From Tolypothrix brevis GSE-NOS-MK-07-07A (GTDB taxonomy: Bacteria; Cyanobacteriota; Cyanobacteriia; Cyanobacteriales; Nostocaceae), in the NCBI GenBank assembly GCA_019358985.1, contig JAHHIJ010000003.1, positions 186,001-250,000 on the forward strand: 64,000 nt of DNA. Reading direction: 5' to 3'. Under the pieces are notes generated by a model. That model was not told the DNA's origin and ran no database searches. It was given only the letters and a program-made list of their open reading frames with translations. Numbering within the stretch: position 1 is the stretch's first letter; each line of letters starts with the position of its first letter. This document shows positions 1 through 10,597 of this stretch, one piece after another. Position numbers and translations under genes: made by a program.

Positions 1-74
1 TGTAAAGACGGCGATTCCCTTGCGTCTTTGTGATCTAGAATTTTCATTCAACTTACCTTATCAGAACCGTATTG
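1..74 (-). mobile_element. Partial MITE-like element (CAATACGGTT family), cut by the window edge
   Basis: Read on the minus strand, this begins CAATACGGTTCTGATAAG and continues through a segment that reappears almost unchanged at 47668-47757 in the opposite orientation. Both copies contain the same AGACGCAAGGGAATCGCCGTC stretch (given here as positions 8-28). The other end of the copy lies outside the window, so its target-site duplication cannot be checked. No coding capacity is visible. The rest of 75-153 holds nothing I recognise. Confidence 0.7.
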
Positions 75-153
75 CATGTATTCTCACTTTTTTTATAATT
101 GCTGAACTTCCTTTTTGGAAAGATATGAAATTAGGTTTTTGCAAAACAACCCC

Positions 154-1803
154 TCAAATGCCGTAAGAGCGGGGATAGGGCTTTAGGAGTGTCTTAGCTT
201 GATAGACATAAACGACGTTGATAACCACCCCACCTCGTCGAATCGGTATTGTTGCGATCGCATTAAAACTGCTAAAGTAACTTTCATAGCTAGCCATTAA
301 GTCTTTTCTGAGATTAAAGGGGGCAGTAGTGATGTACAAGGCATCTTTTCCCAACCATTGCCCAGGTTTTGACCAAAAAGCAAAGCCACGCAGATCCTTG
401 CCAATATCAAAGCAAGTAATTGGTGTGTCAGCTAGAGGTTTAAGGGACATCGCAATCGGTCCACCTAAATAATAGCGATTGGTAAATATAAAGCTAGAGT
501 TGTGTAGCGCTGCACTGAGGACAGGAGATTCAGCAAAACCACGTCGCAGTTGCCGAATATCAATTAGCTCTGTAGAGGGGTCATCTTTGGGAGCCAAGAA
601 TCCTCCCATTAAAGCGTATTGACTAGGCTTTTGCATGATTCCTGTTGTTATTTGCAGCAGGACAATAAGTAACATGCAGCTAACCGCAATTCCCGAACCT
701 AACAGCCATCGTCGCACAGAACGTCTGGATTTCTCCTGCCAGATAACTGCCTGTTGTCCTAATAGTAAAGTTGTCCCCCAAAATCCTGGCATCGTCCAAG
801 CCGGCAAAATTTGCCGATATCCTCCGATGAGAGTAAACCCGAAAATTATCGGTAGGGACACCCATAAAATCAATAGCACCGAAGGGTCTAAATTTTTTCT
901 GGAAGTTAGTGATTTCTGATAAAAAAATTGATTTATTTGAGCTGCTACTTGTCGCAAACTCACCCACCAAAGCGGAAATCCGATGGTGGGAAATAAATAA
1001 GCTATGCCAAGTAACAAGACAGATATTACACTCAGCAGATTGTAGCCGCTTTTCGGCACTGCACGCTCTGACTGAAAACGAAAAGATACCCAATCATGCT
1101 GGATATTCCAAAACACAATTGGGGAAATGGTGATGATAAATAAGCATAATCCTAACCATGCCCAAGGCGATCGCACTACACAGCGATGACGTGGACTGGT
1201 TAAACAAAAACCAATTAGCCCCACTCCCAAAACAAAACCGTGATATTTGCTATCGCAAGCTAATCCTACCAAAATACCAAGAATTGCTAAACGGTAACTA
1301 GGGACGTATAAATTAGATGAGGAGGATTCTTGATTCCCAGACTGCCGAAAAAACTCATTAACCGCACAATATAAACTGGCTGACCAAAAAAACATCAGTG
1401 GACTGTCAGGTAAACTGAGGATGCCAAAGGTAACTTGAAAAATTGGACAGATGGTAGCGATGGCTAAAGTCAAATTGGCAGCTTTTGCAGAGAATAGTCT
1501 CTTGCTAGTCAGATATAATAGCAGCAAACTGCCTGTGTAGCAAATTATAGCTCCCAAGCGAATTGTGAATTGGGATACAACCCCACCAGTCAACCAGGGA
1601 CCAAAACCAGTTGTCAGCGCAACCAGAAATGGATGATCGAAATAGCTCCAGTCCAGATGCACACTGTAAAGATAGTAGTAAGCTTCATCAAAGGTAGGGT
1701 AAACCGAAAAAGCAAGGAAGGATCGAAACAGCAGTCCCCCAACCAGTAAAAAAAGCACTAACTGATTAGTTTTTTCAGCCAGCCATTTCTGAGCTATTTG
1801 CAT
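154..1803 (-). CDS. Glycosyltransferase family 39-like membrane protein
   Basis: This 549-residue protein has about ten or more hydrophobic segments. Near its N-terminus it carries an acidic loop, FDEAYYY, followed by YFDHPFLVAL about a dozen residues later. That pattern is typical of the ArnT/PMT superfamily (GT39, PF13231), which transfers sugars from polyprenyl-phosphate donors to lipids or proteins at the periplasmic side of the membrane. The loop Asp-Glu is the usual catalytic/metal-binding pair in this superfamily. Substrate and acceptor cannot be told from sequence. It stands alone, with a tRNA gene upstream. The ATG at 1803 gives a short positively charged head before the first membrane span, as expected. 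Confidence 0.8.
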   Translation of the reverse strand: MQIAQKWLAEKTNQLVLFLLVGGLLFRSFLAFSVYPTFDEAYYYLYSVHLDWSYFDHPFLVALTTGFGPWLTGGVVSQFTIRLGAIICYTGSLLLLYLTSKRLFSAKAANLTLAIATICPIFQVTFGILSLPDSPLMFFWSASLYCAVNEFFRQSGNQESSSSNLYVPSYRLAILGILVGLACDSKYHGFVLGVGLIGFCLTSPRHRCVVRSPWAWLGLCLFIITISPIVFWNIQHDWVSFRFQSERAVPKSGYNLLSVISVLLLGIAYLFPTIGFPLWWVSLRQVAAQINQFFYQKSLTSRKNLDPSVLLILWVSLPIIFGFTLIGGYRQILPAWTMPGFWGTTLLLGQQAVIWQEKSRRSVRRWLLGSGIAVSCMLLIVLLQITTGIMQKPSQYALMGGFLAPKDDPSTELIDIRQLRRGFAESPVLSAALHNSSFIFTNRYYLGGPIAMSLKPLADTPITCFDIGKDLRGFAFWSKPGQWLGKDALYITTAPFNLRKDLMASYESYFSSFNAIATIPIRRGGVVINVVYVYQAKTLLKPYPRSYGI

Positions 1804-1878
1804 TTACTTAGTCAGTGCTTAATATAGGCACTGAAGTGCTTACTACGAATCCATATGTAGTTAGACAGACTAGGAAAA

Positions 1879-1970
1879 CGGAGAGGGAGGGATTCGAACC
1901 CTCGGTACGGAGTTGCCTGCCGTACAACAGATTAGCAATCTGCCGCTTTCGACCACTCAGCCACCTCTCC
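1879..1970 (-). tRNA. trnS-GCU: tRNA-Ser (anticodon GCU)
   Basis: On the minus strand the sequence folds as a class II tRNA. The acceptor stem GGAGAGG pairs with CCTCTCC, the T arm contains GGTTCGAATCC, and there is a long variable arm built around TACGGCAGG/CTCCGTA. The anticodon loop TTGCTAA sits between CAGA and TCTG and gives GCU, which reads serine AGC/AGU codons. The discriminator base is G. The 3' CCA is not encoded. Confidence 0.96.
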
Positions 1971-2035
1971 AGGCTCACGATTATTGATCTTATCAGATTT
2001 TCAAGGGTGAGTCAAGGGGGGATTTGTTATTTCTT

Positions 2036-2120
2036 GGATAGTTGATGGTGGATAGTGGTTAGTTGGTGATTGTTGGGGGTCAAAAAATACGACTAACTAC
2101 TATCCACCCTCCAACTACGG
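2036..2120. repeat. STRR-like short tandem repeats downstream of crtB
   Basis: Degenerate 7-8 base units such as TAGTTGA, TGGATAG and TGGTTAG occur on one side, and their complement (CTAACTACTATCCACC) on the other, so the segment can fold back. Heptameric short tandemly repeated repetitive sequences are well known in heterocystous cyanobacteria. It lies between crtB and the tRNA and could end crtB transcripts, but there is no clear T-tract. Confidence 0.5.
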
Positions 2121-2127
2121 ACTAAAG

Positions 2128-4483
<2,356 letters not shown>

Positions 4484-5485
4484 TTAACCTTACTACTTTT
4501 CAATATTTCTTAATTGTTTTCTCGTTTTCATTATACGTTGCAATCCGTTACATTTATCATCCCTGATCGCGATCGTCTATACTTTGGTCAAAAATTTTCA
4601 ACGGAAGAACCCCTCAACCGTAGCTTTCAAGGACGAGCAATTTCTTGCCTCAAATCTTCAGAGCGATTACCCGTGCATCCAGCTCGGTATGGGTGAAGAT
4701 GATGAAAATCATTACTCTGCTTGGATTTGCGGATTTTAAATTTTTTATTTAGTTCTTTATGAAAACTTATTTGTCTGACTTATAAATTATTCAAATTATT
4801 CATATCTGAAGTTTTTAGGCATTTTGCTACATCACAATAACATGAAAACCTTGCCCATTCTGCCTTCTACCTTCTTTTAGCTACCAATTATTAAATAATA
4901 TACTCTGAAAGTATATTTGCTATATCTCAGATGAAAAATGTGCTAATAATCTTTTCTGAGCAAATGTAGCAATTAAAACTATTTCTTGGGAAAAAATACT
5001 GCAAGTTCATTCATCATCATTACCTCTGAGTAGGTGATTTATTCAGCAAGGATGAGCATTTGCGAGTTTGATAACTTTACGACATCGATAAACAAGACTA
5101 GTTGCTGCATCGTATATTTAGCATAAGTAAATATTAATTAAAATGTATTATATATATCGCCAATTATTAAAAAAGCAGTATTTTTACTGTTGCAAATTAT
5201 GTGTGATATCTTGTTTTTTTGATTTTAGTGAAAGCTATTCATAACAAATTTAAATCAAAAAATAGTAAATCATCGACAGAATCTCGAAGCCTTATTTACT
5301 TATTTGCCAACAACAGGATAATATAACTTCTGCTGGGGATCGCTTCTTAGCGTGCCTCTAACTAAGGAGAGATTTATTTGAATTGGCAAAGGATATATAG
5401 TTTGGCTTTTTAGGAGAAAAATTATTTTTGCCAAGACTAGGCTTGCACTTCTTATGTATGCGGGTACCTAAAATTTGACTTGACC
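4484..5485. other. AT-rich intergenic region between divergent crtP and rlpA-like gene
   Basis: About 1 kb with no convincing gene. It should contain the promoters of crtP (leftward) and of the RlpA-like gene (rightward). One stretch on the plus strand, about 4540-4738, stays open for some 65 codons and ends with a protein-like tail (LGMGEDDENHYSAWICGF). It lacks a start codon and a clear homologue, so it may be a gene relic. The remainder is A/T-rich without repeats of the families seen elsewhere in the window. Confidence 0.4.
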
Positions 5486-6709
5486 ATGCTATTTTTTGGA
5501 TTTTTTTGCATTGTATCTTGGATTGGTTCATTTTTCCCGTTGAGCGAAAACTTGCCACCAAGTTTTATGCCAAAGGTTTTTCCCACAAAGGTTTCATCCA
5601 ATTTGGATAAACTATTAAGTAAGAATGGGGAATTTCTGGAGACACCTAACCAGGGATTAAATGTTTGGAGTACCACGATATTACCTACAAGGTTTTTGAA
5701 GATAGATTGGGGTTCTAAAGAATCACCACCAGGGAAAACTAAGTTATCAAATGTTTCCGTCAGCAGAATCAAGCAAAGTAAGAATAAGTTTTGTAGTTCT
5801 TTGCCAGATATTGCATCTGAAAAGATTGCAGTCAAAACAGTAAGTATTTTACCGATTCCTCAGTTGATAGAATCAAGCCTGAATAACCGAGATTTATTGC
5901 CAAATAAAATTTTGCGATCGCTGCAAAATTTCTTCAACTTCTCCACGATGGAACAAGGCTTTGCAACAACACCAGTAGTAGTTGTTCGTCGCGACCAAGA
6001 CAACTATGAAGTGTGGGTAAATAAACGTAAAATTGCGACTTTACCCGACGAAATCGAAGCCAAATCAATGCAACAACGTTTAACGCAAGTCGTCAATTTA
6101 CCTAGATTAGATGCTAATCAACTACGACCTGCATTAGTTGACGGTATACCCGCGTTAATGGCAGGAAATCGCTTTTTGTTTGGAATTCAAAAAGAAGTTT
6201 CTCACCAAATTAAGCGCAGTGGTGAATTACTAGCGATTGAGTGGATTAACAATCTTCGTTCAGCTTTGCAAGCACCTGCTTTTTCACTGGTGGAAGGACA
6301 GCAAGAAATGTATGGTTTAACTCCTTCCAAGAAAAAAATGTTTGGTTTAGCTTCTTGGTATGGTGGTTATTTTCATGGTCGAACAACTGCGAATGGGGAG
6401 AAGTACGATCAAGATGAATTAACAGTTGCTCATAAGTCACTGCCTTTTAACACCTTTTTACAGGTGACTAATTTAAAGAATGGCAACTCTGTGATTGTGC
6501 GCGTAAACGATCGCGGTCCTTATATTCCACCCAGAAGCCTCGATTTGTCAAGGGAAGCAGCAAGGTGTATCAACAGCGAAACCACTGGGGTAGTGCCTTA
6601 TAAAGCCGTGATTTTGGAAAGTAGCGAACCGAAAATGACTTTGAAAAATTCATCTGTTTCTACCGCAAATCTCAAAACAAGTAGAAAAATCACAATAGTT
6701 TCAGATTAA
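5486..6709 (+). CDS. RlpA-like septal ring lytic transglycosylase family protein
   Basis: The C-terminal third (roughly residues 285-370) is a double-psi beta-barrel of the RlpA family. It has ASWYGGYFHGRTTANGE, VRVNDRGPY and SLDLSREAA, which are the three hallmark segments. RlpA enzymes cleave glycan strands lacking stem peptides or bind them during septation and cell separation. The N-terminal two thirds are not recognised, except for a basic-rich segment around VWVNKRKIATLP that cyanobacterial members also carry. I choose ATG at 5486, two codons after a TTG, because it begins a hydrophobic export signal (LFFGFFCIVSWIGSFF). It is monocistronic. Confidence 0.85.
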   Translation: MLFFGFFCIVSWIGSFFPLSENLPPSFMPKVFPTKVSSNLDKLLSKNGEFLETPNQGLNVWSTTILPTRFLKIDWGSKESPPGKTKLSNVSVSRIKQSKNKFCSSLPDIASEKIAVKTVSILPIPQLIESSLNNRDLLPNKILRSLQNFFNFSTMEQGFATTPVVVVRRDQDNYEVWVNKRKIATLPDEIEAKSMQQRLTQVVNLPRLDANQLRPALVDGIPALMAGNRFLFGIQKEVSHQIKRSGELLAIEWINNLRSALQAPAFSLVEGQQEMYGLTPSKKKMFGLASWYGGYFHGRTTANGEKYDQDELTVAHKSLPFNTFLQVTNLKNGNSVIVRVNDRGPYIPPRSLDLSREAARCINSETTGVVPYKAVILESSEPKMTLKNSSVSTANLKTSRKITIVSD

Positions 6710-6761
6710 TTGAACGGCTATTGTGCGTAAATGGTAATATGGCAGCCTATCGCTAAACATC

Positions 6762-6850
6762 GAATACACCTAGAGACGTAGCAGTGCTACGTCTCTACAA
6801 GTTTTTGGGTTTTATAATATATGTACTTCATTTACCTGAAACCTGCTGTA
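6762..6850 (-). mobile_element. MITE-like repeat, TACAGCAGRTTT family, copy 1
   Basis: On the minus strand it starts TACAGCAGGTTTCAGG, runs through an ATATATTATAAAACCC segment and a hairpin made of GTAGAGACGTAGCA and its complement, and ends GTGTATTC. The same layout is found at 45529-45614, and related copies at 11519-11612 and 50452-50559. It lies between the rlpA-like gene and nagZ and encodes nothing. Confidence 0.7.
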
Positions 6851-6925
6851 GGTAAAAAGCTTACTCCATATCACTTTTGACTTCACGGCGGTACTAGTCC
6901 CCATTTCTGCCATACGTAAATCATT

Positions 6926-8008
6926 ATGCCAATATCACAACTTGAGCGCTTTGGACATCACCTGATTCTGGGTATTTCTGGGACTACATTAAGCGATGAT
7001 GATAAACGCGCTCTCAATGAATTGAAACCGATTGGGGTGATATTTTTTGCGAAGAATTTTCGTCAAGGTACTCATTATCAAGTTTGGTTGGAAGCTTTCA
7101 AGGAACTGATTGACCAAGTACGAGAATACGCTGAACGTGACTTGATGTTTCTCACTCTTGACCATGAGGGAGGTTCTGTAATTCGCACACCAATGCCAAT
7201 CACTCGATTTCCTCATCCTTTCTTGTTGGGAACATTGGCTATTGAAGTAGCCAAGTCAACAGCATTAGAATTAAAGTCATTGGGAATCAATGTATCTTGG
7301 TCTCCTGTAGCGGATATTTTTTCTAATCCTGATAATCCCATCATTGGATCTCGTGCTTTTGGTACTACTGCACAAACTGCTGCACAAAATGCCTGCAATT
7401 ACTATTTGGGGTTGAAGGAGTCAGGAATTTTGGGATGTGCAAAGCATTTCCCTGGACATGGAGACACTAGTCAAGATTCGCATATTGAGCTACCAAGTCT
7501 AAATCTGACAGTAGAAGATTTGCGATCGCGTGAACTAATTCCTTTTCAAGCGCTGATCGAACAACAGATACAGATGATTATGACCGCACACATTCTATTC
7601 CCTCAGATAGATGCAGATGTGCCGGCAACCCTGTCAAAATCAATTTTAAATGACATCCTTCGCAAAGAACTTAAATTTGAGGGAGTGATTGTATCTGATG
7701 ACTTAGATATGAAAGCTGTCTCAGATATGTTTATGAAAACTGCGACTGTGGCAAAAGCGTTTAATGCAGGTTGCGATTTATTTATAGTGTCCCGCAATAT
7801 CAATTCATCATCTTTAGAAAGGACTTATGCGATCGCTCAAGATTTCTCTCATTCACTTGATAACGGTAGTCTTGATGAATCGGTAGTTGCAGCAGCTAAA
7901 GCACGAATTGAGAAACTACTTGAGGTGACTCCTCAATATATAGTTCATAATCTTGACGAAGATACTTTGTTGCAACATGCTAAATTAGCGATCGCTTGCA
8001 ATTTTTAG
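6926..8008 (+). CDS. Glycoside hydrolase family 3, NagZ-like beta-N-acetylhexosaminidase
   Basis: The 360-residue protein has the NagZ fingerprint KHFPGHGDT at 173-181, whose His acts with a nearby Asp as acid/base, and the SDD at 257-259 carrying the nucleophile Asp. NagZ removes N-acetylglucosamine from muropeptides in peptidoglycan recycling. The protein is single-domain with no signal peptide, as in cytoplasmic NagZ, and its length is typical (340-380). Neighbouring an RlpA-like gene fits a wall-turnover theme but the two are separated by 216 bp containing a mobile repeat. Confidence 0.87.
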   Translation: MPISQLERFGHHLILGISGTTLSDDDKRALNELKPIGVIFFAKNFRQGTHYQVWLEAFKELIDQVREYAERDLMFLTLDHEGGSVIRTPMPITRFPHPFLLGTLAIEVAKSTALELKSLGINVSWSPVADIFSNPDNPIIGSRAFGTTAQTAAQNACNYYLGLKESGILGCAKHFPGHGDTSQDSHIELPSLNLTVEDLRSRELIPFQALIEQQIQMIMTAHILFPQIDADVPATLSKSILNDILRKELKFEGVIVSDDLDMKAVSDMFMKTATVAKAFNAGCDLFIVSRNINSSSLERTYAIAQDFSHSLDNGSLDESVVAAAKARIEKLLEVTPQYIVHNLDEDTLLQHAKLAIACNF

Positions 8009-8023
8009 TCTCAGAGCAATGAA

Positions 8024-8256
8024 AGCTTACAGGAGCATCGCACAAACTGCGCCAAATTACAAACTCGAAACCCTCTTGCGCTAGTTGCGCTAACTTAACT
8101 GATAAGGCTGTTTTGCCAACTCCATTTATCCCTACCAGTGCAACTAAGCGACATTTATCTTGTTCAACCCACTGTTGTAGCTTAGTTAACTCATCCGTGC
8201 GATCGGAGAAAATAGAGACATCAATCGCTTCTCCCCAATCAGCGCGATTTTGGATT
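8024..8256 (-). pseudogene. Relic of an NB-ARC/STAND ATPase (WD40-type) gene
   Basis: Reading 8256 down to about 8024 on the minus strand gives an open segment with the N-terminal part of a cyanobacterial STAND ATPase. It includes NRADWGEAIDVSIFSDRTDE, then a P-loop GINGVGKTALSVKLAQLAQE, then FVIWRSL. Typical proteins of this kind (NB-ARC followed by WD40 repeats) exceed 1000 residues. Here only some 75 codons remain. The upstream end is replaced by a palindromic repeat (8257-8284), and the downstream end fades into the tail of nagZ. The helix-turn-helix head and everything after the P-loop region are missing, so it is non-functional. Confidence 0.72.
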
Positions 8257-8284
8257 GTAGAGACGTTACATGTAACGTCTCTAC
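8257..8284. repeat. 28-bp palindrome of the GTAGAGACG hairpin family
   Basis: A perfect inverted repeat, GTAGAGACGTTACA / TGTAACGTCTCTAC. The same outer arms with other inner sequence recur at many places in this window. Here it forms the boundary of the STAND relic. Confidence 0.85.
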
Positions 8285-8336
8285 AGTTTTGTTGATGTTT
8301 GTATCCCGCATTTTCGAGAAGTATCGCACTTAATTT

Positions 8337-8562
8337 TTACCTAAACTCTAACAATTCTTCTACTGTTAAATTGATATCGCTTGCAATTTGTCGTAGCAAC
8401 CTGGGGGATATATCACGTCCTTTGTGAAATGGAACAGTCGTTGCTCGACCATCTTCGTGGCGAAATTGTTTATGTGAACCTTTTTGACGCACTTCAATAA
8501 ACCGAAGATTTTCCAGTATCCTAACTACTTCGGAGTGGTTTAAGAACAGGTATGTTGCTCAT
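8337..8562 (-). pseudogene. hicA: hicA toxin gene with a +1 frameshift
   Basis: The ATG at 8562 begins MSNIPVLKP, the usual HicA head, but the frame hits TAG after 13 codons. Shifting by one base at about 8531-8536 restores the rest of a HicA: EVVRILENLRFIEVRQKGSH, then the KQFRHEDGRATTVPFHKGRD core with the catalytic His, ending EELLEFR. One extra base in an otherwise intact gene explains the pattern. HicA is a double-stranded-RNA-binding-fold mRNA interferase. It lies 6 bp after hicB. A sequencing error, or programmed frameshifting, cannot be excluded from sequence alone. Confidence 0.8.
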
Positions 8563-8568
8563 AAATGT

Positions 8569-8778
8569 TTACTGGATGACAATTTGTTGTATACCGACAA
8601 ATTCTCTCTCTAAAACTAATTCCTCATCTTCCAAAAGCATCTCAATTACTTCACGTAAATTATCTTGTAATTCGTCTAAAGTTTCACCTTGAGAATGCGC
8701 TCCAGGAAACCCAGGAACATAGCCTACATAAAGTTTAGTATCAGGATCTCTTTCAACAATCGCAGTAAATGTATTCAT
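8569..8778 (-). CDS. hicB: HicB-family antitoxin
   Basis: This 69-residue protein has the HicB partial RNase H fold signature: an N-terminal FTAIVERDPDTKLYVGYVPG, the PGAHSQGETLDEL stretch, and LREVIEMLLED. It lacks a C-terminal DNA-binding domain, as in the short HicB class. HicB neutralises HicA. The partner downstream is frameshifted, so this may be an orphaned antitoxin. Gene order antitoxin first, toxin second is common in cyanobacteria. Confidence 0.87.
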   Translation of the reverse strand: MNTFTAIVERDPDTKLYVGYVPGFPGAHSQGETLDELQDNLREVIEMLLEDEELVLEREFVGIQQIVIQ

Positions 8779-8824
8779 AGGGCTTGAGTTTTTAAACTAG
8801 TTTAGGCATATTAATTTGATTTTG

Positions 8825-8930
8825 GCGATCGCACTTTCTATGACATCATTATTTTAGACGATCGCACCTTCAATGACCCGATTATATAGAGCGATCGCAC
8901 TTTCGATGATACGATTATATTGATAGAGCG
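8825..8930. repeat. Three degenerate tandem copies of a HIP1-containing unit
   Basis: Units of about 33-36 bp each start with a GATCGCAC-type HIP1 core, then TTTC.ATGA, then a GATTATAT-like part, at about 8825, 8859 and 8892. They lie between hicB and a glycosyltransferase gene with no coding sense. The tandem duplication appears to have used the HIP1 octamer as its boundary. Confidence 0.65.
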
Positions 8931-8955
8931 AATGACACAAAGCGCATTCAAATTT

Positions 8956-9687
8956 TCACCGAATGTCTTTATAAAATTGCTTCAGGTATTGTGGAGACAC
9001 ACCAACACCCCAAAGAAAGCCGATGTAAAGATATATTGCGGTGGCTTTGAAAAACCCCCATTTTGCGACACGGCGATCGCTACTTTGGACGATGCGATTT
9101 ACGAGGCGAATTTTTCCCCGTCGTACTATTTTTAGGCAGAAGTCCGCTTCTTCCATAATTGGCAGGTTGTTATCAAAACCCCCACATTCCCAGAAATCAG
9201 CGCGACGTGCGAAAATTACTTGATCGCCAAACAATAAGCGCAATCCTTGAAAAAACAAATGTGGGCGAAAAAGCAACGGTGCATAATAAGTTTTCACCCA
9301 GTTGTGCAATGAAACTCCCCAGCGCGTTGTTTTTTCACCTGTCATCAGGGAAATAAAACCGCCAGCAACAACAGTTTTGTCTGCTAGTGTCTGCTCAATT
9401 ACTGTTACTAAGTCGTCGCTTACCAAAGTATCTGCGTGCAGAAAGCAGAGGATTTCTCCGGTTGCGAATAAAGCACCTTGATTTAATTGGACAGCGCGTC
9501 CGCATTGTTTGGCAGAAATTACTTGTACACCTGCCGTTTCGGCGATGGCGATCGTTTCGTCAGAACTACCGCCATCCACAACCAGCACCTCCCAAGCTGG
9601 GGGTTCCAGTAAACTTAGATGACGCAAGGTACGTCCCAGACACTTTGCCTCATTCAAAGTAGGGATGATAATTGAGACGCGAGACAT
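8956..9687 (-). CDS. Family 2 glycosyltransferase, TIGR04283-like
   Basis: The 243-residue protein has the GT-A opening VSIIIPTLNEAKCLGRTLRH, a nucleotide-sugar region VLVVDGGSSDETI, and FLHADT in place of the DxD motif. A hydrophobic C-terminal helix follows (AIYLYIGFLWGVGVSP). FLHADT with the short length is characteristic of the TIGR04283 group, which is linked in some genomes to arsenosugar biosynthesis. There is no arsenic gene nearby, so that role is not supported here. It is monocistronic. Confidence 0.83.
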   Translation of the reverse strand: MSRVSIIIPTLNEAKCLGRTLRHLSLLEPPAWEVLVVDGGSSDETIAIAETAGVQVISAKQCGRAVQLNQGALFATGEILCFLHADTLVSDDLVTVIEQTLADKTVVAGGFISLMTGEKTTRWGVSLHNWVKTYYAPLLFRPHLFFQGLRLLFGDQVIFARRADFWECGGFDNNLPIMEEADFCLKIVRRGKIRLVNRIVQSSDRRVAKWGFFKATAIYLYIGFLWGVGVSPQYLKQFYKDIR

Positions 9688-9691
9688 AGAC

Positions 9692-9777
9692 TAGTTAGTG
9701 GTTAGTAGTTAGTAGTTAATAGTTAGTGGTTAGTAAAACAACCAACCATCAACTATCAACCATCAACCATCAACTAA
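9692..9777. repeat. Heptameric short tandem repeats (STRR)
   Basis: Consecutive units of TTAGTAG / TTAGTGG type are followed by their complements (ATCAACC, CATCAAC), spanning the gap between ccmK4 and the glycosyltransferase. The two halves are complementary, so a long imperfect hairpin can form. This could separate transcripts of the two same-strand genes. Confidence 0.8.
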
Positions 9778-9779
9778 CT

Positions 9780-10127
9780 CTATCTCCTGTTACCAATAAT
9801 CGGATTTTCAACAGACTCGCGATACTCTTGGACTTGCTCTGTATAACCGATGGGCAAAACAGCTTCAACGTTTTCATGGGGACGAGGAATAATCACCCAA
9901 GATTCTAAAGTACCACCATAAACATTTTCCACCGCATCAACACCAGCAGCCATCGCGGCTTTTACTTCCGAAACATCTCCGCGAATATTGACTGTAAAGC
10001 GAGCGCTACCAACTCTTATGTAACCGACAAGGGTAACTCGACCGGCTTTCACCATTGCATCTGCTGCTGCTAGTACAGCGGGAAAACCCTTAGTTTCCAA
10101 TGCTCCAACTGCCTGTGCTGATGACAT
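9780..10127 (-). CDS. ccmK4: Carboxysome shell hexamer protein CcmK4
   Basis: A single bacterial microcompartment (BMC, PF00936) domain fills this 115-residue protein, with a short C-terminal tail. The segments [30 protein letters not shown], the pore loop GSAR and [11 protein letters not shown] match cyanobacterial CcmK4. It forms hexamers in beta-carboxysome facets and tunes metabolite passage. It follows ccmK3 with an 85-bp gap; the ccmK3-ccmK4 pair is usually separate from the main ccm operon. A good AGGAG lies before the ATG. CcmK3 and CcmK4 are known to make mixed hexamers, so the pair is probably co-expressed. Confidence 0.93.
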   Translation of the reverse strand: MSSAQAVGALETKGFPAVLAAADAMVKAGRVTLVGYIRVGSARFTVNIRGDVSEVKAAMAAGVDAVENVYGGTLESWVIIPRPHENVEAVLPIGYTEQVQEYRESVENPIIGNRR

Positions 10128-10212
10128 AATTGATCTCCTGTATAAGTAAACTTATGTAACGCTACTCAATAATTGCACGAATCTTCGCTACAGATTTTGA
10201 TGGCGAACTTGA

Positions 10213-10524
10213 TTAGAACATACGGTATGGTTCTGATTTTTCCGTGAAGTGGATGGGCAAGATGCTTTCCACATTCTCAGGAGGATTGGGAACGATATAG
10301 TGGGTGATTACCTGACCACCGTAAGCTTCCTCTACGGCAGCGATTCCTGCCGCAACCGCTGTTTTCACCTCAGCTACGTGTCCCCTGACTGCGACTAACA
10401 AGCGAGCGCTTTCCGCTTGACCGTAGTATACGAGTGTTACGCCGGCTGCTTTCACCATTGCGTCTGCGGCTGCTAACACAGCTGGAAAACCTAAAGTTTC
10501 AATTACTCCAACCGCCATTGGCAT
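10213..10524 (-). CDS. ccmK3: Carboxysome shell hexamer protein CcmK3
   Basis: This 103-residue BMC-domain protein reads [34 protein letters not shown] and HYIVPNPPENVESILP. The YY before the pore loop and HYIVPNPPENV are features of CcmK3 rather than CcmK1/2/4. In this family CcmK3 does not form homohexamers but joins CcmK4. The pore loop reads ESAR here, closer to the common CcmK type than the ERGN of some CcmK3 proteins, which might alter charge at the pore. It is first in the ccmK3-ccmK4 unit. Confidence 0.92.
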   Translation of the reverse strand: MPMAVGVIETLGFPAVLAAADAMVKAAGVTLVYYGQAESARLLVAVRGHVAEVKTAVAAGIAAVEEAYGGQVITHYIVPNPPENVESILPIHFTEKSEPYRMF

Positions 10525-10597
10525 GGCATTAACTCCTAAGTCAAGGGATGGGCGTTATTAATTGTACGACGTAGTAAGCGCAAAAAGTGCTTTTTAC

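Noticed and set aside
1815-2045. Plus-strand frame over the tRNA
   Set aside because: It runs through tRNA-Ser on the opposite strand and has no protein-like features.
4514-4696. 60-codon plus-strand frame starting with ATG
   Set aside because: Composition not protein-like; the other frame over the same DNA is the one with a protein-like tail.
8113-8295. Plus-strand frame of 60 codons
   Set aside because: It is antisense to the STAND ATPase relic, whose minus-strand translation has a real P-loop.
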